A stretch of 64,000 nucleotides of DNA from Dyella sp. SG609 (GTDB taxonomy: Bacteria > Pseudomonadota > Gammaproteobacteria > Xanthomonadales > Rhodanobacteraceae): assembly GCF_012275375.1 (NCBI RefSeq), contig NZ_JAAZQJ010000002.1, positions 62,001 through 126,000 of the forward strand, written 5' to 3'. The notes under the pieces were generated by a model, which was not told the DNA's origin, did no database searches, and was given only the letters and a program-made list of their open reading frames with translations. The position numbers were made by a program, and so were the translations under genes. Below, piece by piece: positions 48,467 through 57,972 of the stretch; the first letter of the stretch is position 1; each line of letters begins with the position of its first letter.

Positions 48467-50278
48467 ATGTTTATATCCAGGCTGGTCGTCAGAAATTTTC
48501 GCAACCTTCGCTATATCGACACGCCACTCCACTCAGGAGTGAATGGCATTGTCGGCGAGAACAATAGCGGAAAGTCGAACGCGATACTTGCGCTCAGAAC
48601 CTGCCTGGATGTCGACCTTCCTTCGCGACTTCGCACGCTGGTGCCGTCAGACGTGCACACGTCAGTGGATCTCGCGAAGCCCTTCCAAGTCCTGATTGGC
48701 GTGGAATTCGCGGACTATTTGGGGAATCTAAGTGAGCTAGCGCTGCTGCACGCGTGCCAAATTTCTGCCGACCGAGCCCGAATCTTCTACCGATTCCGGC
48801 CAAAGAGGCTGGCACGAGAGATGATCGCAAACGGGGAACGGGTCGCAGAAGACCTTCAGCTTGAGGACTATGGATGGGAGATCTGCGGCGGCGGCAATCC
48901 CAAGGTCGACCTCAAGGACTTAGAGTGGGATGAGGACACCGGCGAGTCGATCAGGTTCTCCGATCTCCAGTACTTCCAGGTGGTCAGTCTGCACGCGTTG
49001 CGGGACGTGGAGCAAGATTTGAGGAATGGACGAATCTCTCCGCTGGTCAAACTTCTCGAGACTAAAAAGGTAACTGCGGAGGAACAGAACGAGTTCATTC
49101 GCCTGCTAGTTGCCGCCAACGCCGCCATCGCTTCCGCGGACTCGTTAGGGCAAACGGCCAAGGGCATCGAAAAGGCGCTGCGAGAGGTTACGGGTCCTAG
49201 CTATGGCATTAGCACATCCATTGGGGTGGGTGACCCCACGTATGAATCGATCCTTCGGTCACTGAAGATCCTTCTGTCCGAGGAGGAGGGCCTGGCGAAT
49301 GCCGATCCATCCAAAAACGGACTCGGCCTCAATAACGTTCTCTACATCGCGATTTGGCTTGAGTACCTTCGCGCCCGAACAAAGCGTGCCGGCAGTGCCG
49401 GACAGATCATTCTTATTGAGGAGCCGGAAGCGCATCTGCACCCCCAGCTTCAGCTGAGCCTCGTGTCTGCATTGAGCCAGATCGCAATGCAGACCATCTT
49501 GACCACACATAGCACACACATCACAGCGCGCCTTCCGCTTTCCTCCCAGGTGGTGATGACAAGGAAAGGTGGCGAGATAACGAGCCACGCGATTTCACGC
49601 AACGCCGCCCTTTCTCCTGAAGACCGAAGGGATCTGGAGAGATACCTCGACGCGACCAAATCAACACTTCTCTTTGCCCGCAAAATTATTCTCGTCGAAG
49701 GAGCTGCCGAGCTCATTCTTCTACCATGCTTAGTCCGGGAAATGATGGAGATTGACCTCGAAAAGCACGGCATCTCGGTGATTCCGGTAAACGGCAGACA
49801 CTTCGCCCCCTTCATGAAGCTCCTCGAAGGCGGAAAGCTTGGCAAGCGCTGCGCAGTCGTCGGCGACGCAGACCTCCCTCCCGCGATCGACGAGGAGGAA
49901 GACCAAGATGTAAGCGAGACTCGGGCCGATCTAAAGGCGCTGGAGGGATCGGCGGTTAAGGTGTTTTTCGGTCGTACAACGTTCGAGCGCGAACTTGCGG
50001 ACGTGCACAACGCGAAGATGCTTGTCGCGGCAACCAAGGAGTCAGGCCTGAAGGTGGCCAGTGAGAAGTTGGCCTCGCTAGCCACAAAGGTAAAGGCGCT
50101 TCCCGAGGAGGATGCCGGCCGACATCCCTTAGAGGAGGAGTTTCGTGACAAGGTATTAAGGGTGGCCATTCGCATCGGGAAAGCGCGATTCGCTCAGCTG
50201 TGCGCAGCCCACATCAACCAGGCCGTCCTTATCCCCGACTACATCTCCGACGCCGTGGATTGGCTGATTGAAGAATGA
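48467..50278 (+). CDS. gajA: Gabija protein GajA: OLD-family ATPase with TOPRIM nuclease
   Basis: A 603-residue protein. The N-terminal ABC-type ATPase has Walker A GENNSGKSN (30-38) and Walker B IEEPEAHLHP with Glu318/Glu319, interrupted by a helical dimerisation insert. The C-terminal TOPRIM domain holds VEGAAEL (Glu411) and GDADL (Asp467, Asp469), the metal ligands for DNA nicking. Length and order match class 2 OLD nucleases. Coupling by ATGA overlap to a UvrD-like helicase identifies a Gabija defence module, in which nucleotide depletion during phage infection releases GajA's nicking activity. AAGGA lies 13 nt before ATG. Codon use is less G+C-rich than the flanks, consistent with transfer. 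Confidence 0.9.
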   Translation: MFISRLVVRNFRNLRYIDTPLHSGVNGIVGENNSGKSNAILALRTCLDVDLPSRLRTLVPSDVHTSVDLAKPFQVLIGVEFADYLGNLSELALLHACQISADRARIFYRFRPKRLAREMIANGERVAEDLQLEDYGWEICGGGNPKVDLKDLEWDEDTGESIRFSDLQYFQVVSLHALRDVEQDLRNGRISPLVKLLETKKVTAEEQNEFIRLLVAANAAIASADSLGQTAKGIEKALREVTGPSYGISTSIGVGDPTYESILRSLKILLSEEEGLANADPSKNGLGLNNVLYIAIWLEYLRARTKRAGSAGQIILIEEPEAHLHPQLQLSLVSALSQIAMQTILTTHSTHITARLPLSSQVVMTRKGGEITSHAISRNAALSPEDRRDLERYLDATKSTLLFARKIILVEGAAELILLPCLVREMMEIDLEKHGISVIPVNGRHFAPFMKLLEGGKLGKRCAVVGDADLPPAIDEEEDQDVSETRADLKALEGSAVKVFFGRTTFERELADVHNAKMLVAATKESGLKVASEKLASLATKVKALPEEDAGRHPLEEEFRDKVLRVAIRIGKARFAQLCAAHINQAVLIPDYISDAVDWLIEE

Positions 50279-52035
50279 ACCTCACGGATCAACAGCGTCG
50301 AGCGACTGCGATTGATGGGCACACGTATATCGAGGCTTGCCCGGGAAGCGGAAAGACGCGTGTACTTACGGCCAAGTCGGTGGCGGAGAGTCTGCTCGTC
50401 GCGGACTCCCCGCGAAAGGTCGCTTGCATTACTTTCACGAATGCTGCTGTTGACGAACTTCAGCATCGCTTAGCCACACAGCTCAACGAGAAGCAACTGC
50501 AGTCCATCGAAGTGTGTACGATCCACTCGTTCTGCCTAAATCATATCTTCAAGCCCTTCCGCTATCGCTTAGACAGCTACGCAGATCGCTTTGAGCTCGT
50601 CGCAGCAGAGGAGGATAGGGCGCGTCAGTTGCTGAGCGAAGTCGCCCACCAATCAGGCTTCTCCGCGCCAAGCCAGAAGATTTTCGAGGCGTTCGCCCAA
50701 GTAAATATTGACGCCATGGGAAATCCTGTCGTCAACGGCAATGACCACTTTCTGCTTCGTTGCATGCCGAAATACTGGGATGCCTGCAGAGAACGCGGAT
50801 GGATCGACTTTTCCCTTCTTGTCTACGAATCACTCAGCATCCTTCAGCACTTCAAGGAAGCACCCAAGAGTCTGTCGGCGAAATTCAGGACCATTCTTGT
50901 GGACGAATTCCAAGACACCTCGGAGATACAGCTAGCCGTCTTGAGGCAAATCAAAGGAGCGAATGAGTCGACGTTCTTTTTAGTTGGAGATCCGCACCAA
51001 TCCATCTACCGTTTCGCGGGTGCCTCACCAGAAGCGGCCGCACAGTTCATAGATGCGATAGGCGCAGACGCGAGCTGCCCGTTGTATGGCAATTTTCGAT
51101 CCTCCGATGAAATCGTCTCAATGTCAGACCGACTCATGCCGCGCAGGCCGGCCATGAGAGCTATTGGAGACAACGCAAAAAAGGGAATTAGCGCAGACGT
51201 CTTCCACTCACCAAGCATGCCGAGGGCGATCGTTGAGCACTTCGTTCCGCAAGCATCGAGCTCCGGCCTGGAACTTGGCTCATGTGCCGTTCTTGCAGCG
51301 TGGTGGATAGATTTGCTTCCCATCGCCCGTGCGTGCACGCAAGCAGGCATTCCTGTGGTTGGACCTGGCGCCAGGCCCTATAAACGCGGCCGCCTGATAG
51401 TGCCCGTCCTAGAGAACTTGGCAGCGGCCTCTACAAACTCCATAGCGCTTGCGAGTACCCAACGCGCATTAGCACGAGCGCTGGTTGAGCTCGGAAGCCC
51501 GGGAGGCGGGGAAGAGGTGCAGGGGTGGGAGGGACGCCTACTGGCGCTGGTGATTCAGAAGAAAGCGCAAGCTCTGCTCGGCAGTAACCCCAGCGCCATC
51601 GCATGGATCGGCGCCATGGGCGAGTCCGTTGACCAGATTCTCGGGCAACATGGCATTGATTCGCGGCACGCGTTCCAAATGTCCGCCAACGATGTCATAG
51701 CCGACCTTCGGGCACGCGAATCAGGCGGGCACCTTGATTTATCGAAACTTACCGTAAGCGGACTAGGACTTTTCGCCAGCCCGGAGCGTGCCTTGAAGCT
51801 GCTGACGGTACATCAGTCAAAGGGGCGAGAATTCGAAGCCGTAGCCATCGTCGGTATGAATGAGGGGCGCTTTCCACACTTCAGTGCCAAGACAGAACCT
51901 GAGATTGAAGATGGTCGCAGGTCTGCCTATGTTGCGTTTACTCGAGCCAAGCGCCTTCTGAGCATTTACGTGGACACATCAGACCGTAGAAATCCTGAGT
52001 CCCGATTCATCGCCGAGATGAGCAGCACTCGCTAG
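50275..52035 (+). CDS. gajB: Gabija protein GajB: UvrD-like helicase
   Basis: A 586-residue superfamily 1A helicase. The Q-motif is LTDQQRRA, Walker A ACPGSGKTRV (motif I, 21-30), motif II VDEFQDTSE, motif III GDPHQSIYRFAGA, motif V/VI LLTVHQSKGREFEAV and YVAFTRAKRLLSIY. All motifs needed for ATP hydrolysis are intact. It overlaps gajA by 4 bp. In characterised Gabija, GajB senses DNA ends and hydrolyses (d)NTPs, activating GajA. It is longer than the Bacillus GajB (about 490 residues), with extra sequence around 330-480. It ends the coding part of the island. Confidence 0.9.
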   Translation: MNLTDQQRRATAIDGHTYIEACPGSGKTRVLTAKSVAESLLVADSPRKVACITFTNAAVDELQHRLATQLNEKQLQSIEVCTIHSFCLNHIFKPFRYRLDSYADRFELVAAEEDRARQLLSEVAHQSGFSAPSQKIFEAFAQVNIDAMGNPVVNGNDHFLLRCMPKYWDACRERGWIDFSLLVYESLSILQHFKEAPKSLSAKFRTILVDEFQDTSEIQLAVLRQIKGANESTFFLVGDPHQSIYRFAGASPEAAAQFIDAIGADASCPLYGNFRSSDEIVSMSDRLMPRRPAMRAIGDNAKKGISADVFHSPSMPRAIVEHFVPQASSSGLELGSCAVLAAWWIDLLPIARACTQAGIPVVGPGARPYKRGRLIVPVLENLAAASTNSIALASTQRALARALVELGSPGGGEEVQGWEGRLLALVIQKKAQALLGSNPSAIAWIGAMGESVDQILGQHGIDSRHAFQMSANDVIADLRARESGGHLDLSKLTVSGLGLFASPERALKLLTVHQSKGREFEAVAIVGMNEGRFPHFSAKTEPEIEDGRRSAYVAFTRAKRLLSIYVDTSDRRNPESRFIAEMSSTR

Positions 52036-52595
52036 AAGTAGGCTCCGGAGTACATCCAGCGAAGCCAGCCATCCAGCGCTCCAGTCTTTGGTCGCAGGCA
52101 ACTGTTGCGCCATGCGCAGGCAATCGGGACATCGCCCCGCAACACCTAAGAATATACCTCTAGTGCGCATAATGTATATTATGTAAAATTACATTTGTAC
52201 GTAGGAACAGCCCTTTGCCGAGCTGAAGCCAGTTTTAGCCACCGGCGCCCCTAACCCCTCCGCCCCACCGCTGGCCGGTTTTCAGCCACCCATAGCCCTC
52301 GATCTCGCCAGCCTTGGCCAACACCCACACAACCGCCCACGAACTGCGCAACCCTCAAAACTGCGACACCCGGTGCGGAACCGTACTCGCGAAGACACCA
52401 TGATCCATGCCGCTCAGACGACAGCACGTCTGTCGCCGACTGAGCATTCCCCGGGGCTCATCAACGCACGCCCCTTTTTTGGATCACCAATTTAGATCGA
52501 TCTACATCAATCCCGGATCACCGCCCACGGTCCGGCAACAGATGGATTGGATTCCCCATCGCATTCGTGGGCATCCGATAGGAGCGCTTCTGATC
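52036..52595. other. Gene-free right edge of island
   Basis: No supportable gene in about 560 bp. It contains the right repeat copy (52103-52117), and an A+T-rich patch with two small inverted repeats: ATAAT-GTAT-ATTAT (52169-52182) and ATGTAA-AA-TTACAT (52181-52194). G+C rises again after about 52,230. The GH76 promoter must lie in the right half. Confidence 0.45.
52103..52117. repeat. Right copy of 15-bp direct repeat
   Basis: TGTTGCGCCATGCGC, matching the left copy at 45158-45172 at 14 of 15 positions in the same orientation, 68 bp past the gajB stop. Confidence 0.35.
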
Positions 52596-54506
52596 ATGAA
52601 TCTCGAAGCCGTACGCGTACGAGTCCGGACACTGCTGGCCGTGATCGGCCTGACCGTGGCCGCCGCAACGCCTTCCTTTGCAGCCGAGCAGGCATCGCCC
52701 GCCAATCCTCGAACCGATGGCCCGACCGCCGTCGCCCGCGCACGCGTGGCGGCGGACGTGCTGATGAATTCGTACGATCCCGGCAAGGCCTGGTTTCCCT
52801 CCAGCTGGTGGAATTCCGCGGTCGCCCTGCAAACCATCGCCGATTACATGCAACGCACCGGCGACCGCCGTTATCTCGGCCAGCTGGACAACACCTTCGA
52901 AAAAGACAAAGGCGTATTTCCACCGGGAGTGCTGTCGGGCGATCCCTTGCTGGGCAATTTCACCAGCCGGGCCATCGACGATTCGGAATGGTGGGGTTTG
53001 ACCTGGCTGCAGGCCTACGACCTCACCAGGAATCCCAAATACCTGGATATGGCGGTCACCATCGCCAACTACGTGAATAACTATTGGGATGCCGGTAGCT
53101 GTGGCGGCGGCGTCTGGTGGAATGCCGAGCGCACTTATAAGAATGCCGTCACCAATGGATTATGGATCCGGCTTACCGCGGAGCTGCATAACCGCATCCC
53201 CGGCGACCAGTTGTGGCTGGGCCGGTCGCGCACCGCATGGGACTGGTTTCAGCACAGCGGCATGATCAACGCCAGCGGCCTGGTCAACGACGGCCTTACC
53301 GATGCCTGCACCAACAATGGCCAGAACGTGTGGACGTACAACCAGGGGCTGGCGATCGGCGCCGGCCTGGAATTGTGGCGAGCCACCAGGGACCCAGCCA
53401 TCCTGGCCAGCGTGCGGCGCCTCGCCGATGCAGCCATTGGCCCGGGTGCGCTGGCCACCGATGGCGTATTGACGGAATCCTGCGACGCCATCACCCAGAC
53501 CTGCGACGACAACGGCAAGCAGTTCAAAGGCATCTTCATGCGCTATTGGACCGACCTGGTCGACACCACGCGCGACCGCCGCTACGCCGCATTTCTAAGC
53601 CAGCAAGCGGAAAACATCTGGAACAACGACCGCGACGCGGCTGGCCGCCTCGGCACACGCTGGTCCGGCGCCACCGATAACGACCACCCCAATGTGTTCG
53701 ACTGGCGCACCCAGGCCAGTGCGCTCAGCGCACTGATCGGCAATGTGCCGATACCGCCGCCGCTGGAATCGCTGGCCGCGACGATGTCGCCGGCGCAGCC
53801 GGTGATCATGCCGTCCGCATCCGGCGCCACGCCTGTCGCCATCGATCTCGGCATCTCGGCCACGGGATTCATTCCGCTCCGCGCACTGGCCTCAATCGAT
53901 GCACCTGCCGGCTGGAATGTTTCACCGCGAGCCGCCCAGATACCCCTGCAGCCGCACGGCAATGCCATCCCAGTCAACGGCGCGCTTGCGCTGAAAGTTG
54001 CCGTGCCGAGTTCGGCCACCGATGGCCATCACCTGGTCACCGCGAACTTGATGGCGGCCGGGTTGCGCTTCACCACCCAGGCCGATGTGCTGGTCGCGCA
54101 CAAGATCGATTTCGACACCGGCACCGTCGACGAAAATCCCTGGCTGTTCGATCCGGATGGATCGCAGAGCAACGGCGTGCAGAATCGCTTTGCCGACGGC
54201 AATGCCCACTTCACCTATCGCCTCCCCTTCCCCGCCGATACCACCGCCGCGAATGTCACCCTGACCATCGACGCCGAATTCCTGGTGCAGGTCAGCAACG
54301 ACAACCAGCACTGGACGACCGTGCTGCAGGAAACCCGGCGCATTACCGATGGATCGAACAAGGCGGATCGCAGCATCGACCTGACGCCCTATCTCGGCCC
54401 CGCCGCGAATGGTGCGCGGCCGATTTACGTAAGGGTGTCGGATGCCTTCCCTGACGATGGCTGGGGCGGGCGCGTCTATCACGTCGCCGCGACTATCGTC
54501 GAATAA
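52596..54506 (+). CDS. Secreted GH76 alpha-1,6-mannanase-like hydrolase with C-terminal accessory domain
   Basis: A 636-residue exported protein. ATG 52596 has GGAG 11 nt upstream and a Sec signal ending near SFAAE; the frame to 52407 is rejected. The GH76 (alpha/alpha)6 barrel spans about 45-395, with the adjacent catalytic aspartates Asp128-Asp129 in AIDDSEWWGL and conserved GGVWWN, VWTYNQG and KGIFMRYW. GH76 enzymes cut alpha-1,6-mannan backbones of fungal cell walls. After a Pro/Ala-rich region comes a beta-sandwich-like domain (about 500-636, DFDTGTVDENPW to VYHVAATIVE) that may bind carbohydrate. It faces a GH127-like gene convergently. Confidence 0.85.
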   Translation: MNLEAVRVRVRTLLAVIGLTVAAATPSFAAEQASPANPRTDGPTAVARARVAADVLMNSYDPGKAWFPSSWWNSAVALQTIADYMQRTGDRRYLGQLDNTFEKDKGVFPPGVLSGDPLLGNFTSRAIDDSEWWGLTWLQAYDLTRNPKYLDMAVTIANYVNNYWDAGSCGGGVWWNAERTYKNAVTNGLWIRLTAELHNRIPGDQLWLGRSRTAWDWFQHSGMINASGLVNDGLTDACTNNGQNVWTYNQGLAIGAGLELWRATRDPAILASVRRLADAAIGPGALATDGVLTESCDAITQTCDDNGKQFKGIFMRYWTDLVDTTRDRRYAAFLSQQAENIWNNDRDAAGRLGTRWSGATDNDHPNVFDWRTQASALSALIGNVPIPPPLESLAATMSPAQPVIMPSASGATPVAIDLGISATGFIPLRALASIDAPAGWNVSPRAAQIPLQPHGNAIPVNGALALKVAVPSSATDGHHLVTANLMAAGLRFTTQADVLVAHKIDFDTGTVDENPWLFDPDGSQSNGVQNRFADGNAHFTYRLPFPADTTAANVTLTIDAEFLVQVSNDNQHWTTVLQETRRITDGSNKADRSIDLTPYLGPAANGARPIYVRVSDAFPDDGWGGRVYHVAATIVE

Positions 54507-54562
54507 GCCAGGCGATGCCTCCGCCCTGCTTACCTCGGGGCGGAGGCATCCACCATCGGCGA

Positions 54563-56590
54563 TCAGTCCAGCGCCGGAAACGCCGCGATGCGCAGCTTCG
54601 CTCCGGCATAAGGCACCAGCGTAATCGCCTGGACGTCTTCGTCGCCCGATGGCTCCGCCTTGGCCGGCACGGGCTCGGCATTGCCATCGGAGGCTTTCCA
54701 TGCCGGCACATAACGCCCCTGCATCGCCAGTTGAACCGCGGGCGCCGCGCCGGCGAAGGGCCTCTCCGCCACAGGATGCTCGGTCACAGCGACCTGCACG
54801 TCCGGCCTGATGCCGAGATTCCAGCGGGAGCCGGGATAGACCTGCCAATCGCTGGTCATCTCGCGCTTGCGCCAGACCACCCAGTGCTCCTCGATCGGCA
54901 AGGCATAGAGCAAGGCGCCCCGGCTGAAACTCAGCGCACCGTTGTAGCCACGCTCGACCTTTACCGCTGCACCAAACGTCAATTCGACCGTGTCGCCCGG
55001 CGCCCAGGTGCGCTCGATCGTCGTAAAGCCCGGGGAAACCTTGACCGGCTTTCCATTCACCGAGAGATGCGTGCCTTGCGACCATGCAGGTATGCGCAAC
55101 TTCAGCGGAAACGCGATGGCGCGCTCCGGTTTCAAGGTCATGCTGACGGCTTGCCGGAATGGATACTCGCTGACCTGCTCGATGACCACGCGTACGCCGC
55201 GCACCTCGGTGGTCACCGTGCAAGGCGCATAACTCATCGCCGCCAATCCCCGATCCGCCGTCGCCATCCACAGGCTGTTGGCGAACTTCGGCCAGCCCTG
55301 ATGGAAATTCGCGGTGCAGCAGCGGAAATTCGGCTCCAGCCCGAACAGATTCGATTCCGGCCCGTCCGTGGTCCAGGGCTCGCGATGCAGGCTGCATTCG
55401 ACCTGGTTGGGTTGCTGGTTGTATTGGTGCGCCCACATGTCGTCGGTCAATGCGGCAGGCAGCGCATTGAAGGCGATGCGCTCCAGGCGGTCGCCCAGGC
55501 CGGCATCCCCGGTAACGGCCAGCGCCACCTCCAGCGAGAACATCGCCTCCACCACGGTGCACAGTTCCGTGCCTTGCGAAGGGCTGCGGCCGGCCAGATG
55601 CTCGTCCGCGGAGAACATGCCATTGGGCAGGCCGTGATAGGTATCCAGCATCCGCAGCTGATGATGGATGGCCTCGCGATCGGGCGCACCGCCAGACACG
55701 ACGGACCACATCGGCGACGCCTTCAACGACTGCGCGATATTGACGCCGTGCACCTGCAGGCCGAGGTCCTGCATGAACGCGTCCGACGCACCGGCCTGCT
55801 TGCGCAAGGCTTCGGCATCGGTCTTTTCCTTGAACGGAAAATGCGCATACATGCTCTGCCAGTCGTAACCCTGCTGCCTGAGCAGATGCGCCAGCTCCAG
55901 CAGCTTCGCATCCTGCGTGCGCTGATACAGCCACAGCACGGAAAGCAGCTCGTCCTGCCAGCGCATCCGGCCCCAGTCGCGCAGCGGGCGGGCCGGCAAT
56001 GCCTGCAACTGATAATGGAAATACCGCGTCATCAGCGGCATGACGCGCGCATCGCCGGTCAGCTCGTGATACTGCGTCAGCACCTTGAGCATGACCATGC
56101 GCGGCCACCAGTCGTCGTTGCCGCGCGGACCGAACATGCCGTTTTCCCAGGGATGGTCCAGCGTCCAGTCGATAAAGCGCATCGCCTTCGCCTTGAGCTT
56201 CGGCGAATCGAGCTGCCACGCGAGCGGCACCAGGCCATCGAGAAAATACGGGCCGTCCTCCCACGACTCGCCCTTCCCTCCCGACCACCCGCTATCCGGA
56301 CCCACGATCGGCCAGAACTCATCGAGATGACCACCCAGGCCATCGGCCTGGATCTGGAGCTGCCGCAACAGCCATCCGCTCGCCTTGATCGAGCCGGCCG
56401 GAAGCAAGGCAAAGGGTTGCTGCGCCAACGGTGCCTGGGGAAACAACGGAGCATGCTGTGCGCGGCCGGCTGTTTCCGCGGGCCGCGCAGCTGCCGCATG
56501 AAGCGGACGGAAGGTCAGTGTGCCTGCCACTCCAGCCAGGGCCATCCCTTGCAGAAAGGACCGGCGGCTTATCGAAGACAGCGAAGGCAT
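54563..56590 (-). CDS. Tat-exported GH127-like (DUF1680) beta-L-arabinofuranosidase family protein
   Basis: A 675-residue protein with twin-arginine signal SRRSFLQGM (about 8-16). The (alpha/alpha)6 barrel shows DUF1680/GH127 landmarks: GHLDEFWPIV, WEDGPYFLDGL, GTELCTVVEAMFSLE (acid/base Glu region), NQVECS and FRCCTANFHQG, where a zinc-coordinated Cys is the nucleophile in GH127 enzymes. A C-terminal beta-sandwich follows. The family cleaves beta-L-arabinofuranosides, with some members on other sugars (GH146 and related), so exact specificity is open. It converges on the GH76 gene. Together these suggest plant or fungal glycan scavenging. Confidence 0.85.
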   Translation of the reverse strand: MPSLSSISRRSFLQGMALAGVAGTLTFRPLHAAAARPAETAGRAQHAPLFPQAPLAQQPFALLPAGSIKASGWLLRQLQIQADGLGGHLDEFWPIVGPDSGWSGGKGESWEDGPYFLDGLVPLAWQLDSPKLKAKAMRFIDWTLDHPWENGMFGPRGNDDWWPRMVMLKVLTQYHELTGDARVMPLMTRYFHYQLQALPARPLRDWGRMRWQDELLSVLWLYQRTQDAKLLELAHLLRQQGYDWQSMYAHFPFKEKTDAEALRKQAGASDAFMQDLGLQVHGVNIAQSLKASPMWSVVSGGAPDREAIHHQLRMLDTYHGLPNGMFSADEHLAGRSPSQGTELCTVVEAMFSLEVALAVTGDAGLGDRLERIAFNALPAALTDDMWAHQYNQQPNQVECSLHREPWTTDGPESNLFGLEPNFRCCTANFHQGWPKFANSLWMATADRGLAAMSYAPCTVTTEVRGVRVVIEQVSEYPFRQAVSMTLKPERAIAFPLKLRIPAWSQGTHLSVNGKPVKVSPGFTTIERTWAPGDTVELTFGAAVKVERGYNGALSFSRGALLYALPIEEHWVVWRKREMTSDWQVYPGSRWNLGIRPDVQVAVTEHPVAERPFAGAAPAVQLAMQGRYVPAWKASDGNAEPVPAKAEPSGDEDVQAITLVPYAGAKLRIAAFPALD

Positions 56591-56686
56591 GCGCGCACTC
56601 CCGAACCGTGACGATCCGCAGAGTGTTGTCTAATTGTCAGACAAATTCAAACCAACCAGGAAATCGCCCCTGCCGACACCAGCCCA

Positions 56687-56974
56687 TCAACCCTTCGGAT
56701 CCTCGAAAGCCAGCTGCGTCTGCAGCATCACCTGGTAGACGCGCCGCCCCATGGGCGTCAAGCCGTGCACCCGAAGGTCGATGGTCCGATAGCCGGAGGC
56801 ATCGGCGATGATCTCGCAGTGGATCAATCCATGCTTATGCAAGGTACTGAAACCACCCAGCACCTGCGCGCGCGAATCGCTTCCGCCCGCGTCGTACTCG
56901 GTGGCGAGCAAGGGCGCGCATAAGGCGGTTGCGTGCAACAGATCGAAGATCAGCGCTATGTCAGCGAAGGACAT
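56687..56974 (-). CDS. Small paralogous protein A, function unknown
   Basis: A 95-residue soluble protein beginning MSFADIALIFDLLHAT, preceded by a perfect AGGAGG 6 nt from ATG 56974. Its N-terminus parallels the upstream gene's product (MPYADIFLVYDLL), and both continue with a helix ending in a SRAQVLGGFSTLHKHGLIHCE or TRSEILSCLCMLWRERMIEPP segment, resembling a small winged-helix domain. No enzyme motif is present. It overlaps the neighbour by 14 bp, so the two are a coupled, duplicated pair. DNA binding is a guess from the fold-like pattern. Confidence 0.7.
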   Translation of the reverse strand: MSFADIALIFDLLHATALCAPLLATEYDAGGSDSRAQVLGGFSTLHKHGLIHCEIIADASGYRTIDLRVHGLTPMGRRVYQVMLQTQLAFEDPKG

Positions 56975-57332
56975 GAGCACCTCCTGCGCCGGCCGGCGCC
57001 CGCATGGACCGCGCGGGCGCCCTGCCATCGCCCATGCGCGCGGCGGCTTCGGACAACGCCGGCGAAATAAGCAGCGTCTCCCGCAAAAACCGATGCATGC
57101 CGCGCCCGCATTCGCTGGCGCCCTCATCGAACGAGATGATGCTGTCCTCGCCGGCGGCAAAACTGACCACCGGCGGCTCGATCATCCGCTCTCGCCACAG
57201 CATGCAAAGACAGGAAAGGATTTCCGAACGGGTGTATTTGCCATCGCGCCCGTAATGAACGACGTCGAGCCGCCCTCGCGCGATCGCGGCGCCCAATAAA
57301 TCATAGACGAGAAAAATATCTGCATAAGGCAT
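56961..57332 (-). CDS. Small paralogous protein B, function unknown
   Basis: A 123-residue soluble protein starting at ATG 57332 with AGGGG about 9 nt upstream. The first 60 residues are paralogous in pattern to protein A. The C-terminal half (FLRETLLISPALSEAAARMGDG, then an Ala/Gly/Arg-rich tail) is specific to it. No signal, membrane segment or known motif was seen. It is the first gene of a two-gene unit. Confidence 0.65.
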   Translation of the reverse strand: MPYADIFLVYDLLGAAIARGRLDVVHYGRDGKYTRSEILSCLCMLWRERMIEPPVVSFAAGEDSIISFDEGASECGRGMHRFLRETLLISPALSEAAARMGDGRAPARSMRAPAGAGGAHVLR

Positions 57333-57545
57333 GCGGAAAACCCCTAATCAGAGGCCGCCAGACTAGGAATGCGACAGGGCCTTACCAACAGGAAATTTCT
57401 CGTACTCCCCCCGCACCAATGCGGTACGCGAAAAAGCCCAGCGAACTGGACGATTCTGGACGGAATGCGGAGCCTCACGCGCTGGAATGATGCTGCCCGC
57501 GAATCAAATCCGCGGGCCATTCAAACATCACCAGAGAGGTATGCC

Positions 57546-57965
57546 ATGACCTTGCTTCGTTCGATGATATGGATCGTATCCTGCACCCTCGCCTCGGCAG
57601 CCGCTTGTGCGGCGGAATCGCGCGCCATCAGCGTGCACGTGCTGGATCAGGTGCGAGGACAGCCCGCCGCCACCGTGGGCGTCACGCTGGAGGAACAGTC
57701 AAAGGGAGCGGACAGCTGGAAGATGGTCGCGCACAGCACTACCGACGAGCACGGACGGGTCGCCAGCCTGCTGCCCGCGGACAAGCCCCTGCACAAAGGC
57801 GTCTACCGCGTCACCTTCGCCACCGGTGAATGGTTCGCCGCGCATCACCAGGCCACGTTCTTCCCTTCCGTCACGGTGACCTTCAGCGTCGACGATCCCG
57901 CCCAGCCATATCACATCCCATTGCTGCTCAGCCCCTTCGGCTATTCCACTTACCGCGGAAACTGA
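57546..57965 (+). CDS. Exported 5-hydroxyisourate hydrolase (transthyretin-like)
   Basis: A 139-residue HIUase with a Sec signal (MTLLRSMIWIVSCTLASAAACAAE). Catalytic His31 lies in ISVHVLD, followed by TTDEHGRV, and the C-terminal PYHIPLLLSPFGYSTYRGN, where the family normally ends YRGS; the last residue here is Asn. Active HIUases hydrolyse 5-hydroxyisourate to OHCU in urate breakdown. A periplasmic copy without uricase or OHCU decarboxylase genes nearby is unusual but known in some Gram-negatives. GAGAGG lies 6 nt before ATG. It stands alone between divergent neighbours. Confidence 0.92.
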   Translation: MTLLRSMIWIVSCTLASAAACAAESRAISVHVLDQVRGQPAATVGVTLEEQSKGADSWKMVAHSTTDEHGRVASLLPADKPLHKGVYRVTFATGEWFAAHHQATFFPSVTVTFSVDDPAQPYHIPLLLSPFGYSTYRGN

Positions 57966-57972
57966 ATGCGCA

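Noticed and set aside
44987-52595. Search for an integrase, transposase or tRNA that would explain island insertion
   Set aside because: None was found on either strand. Only the imperfect 15-bp direct repeats remain as boundary evidence.
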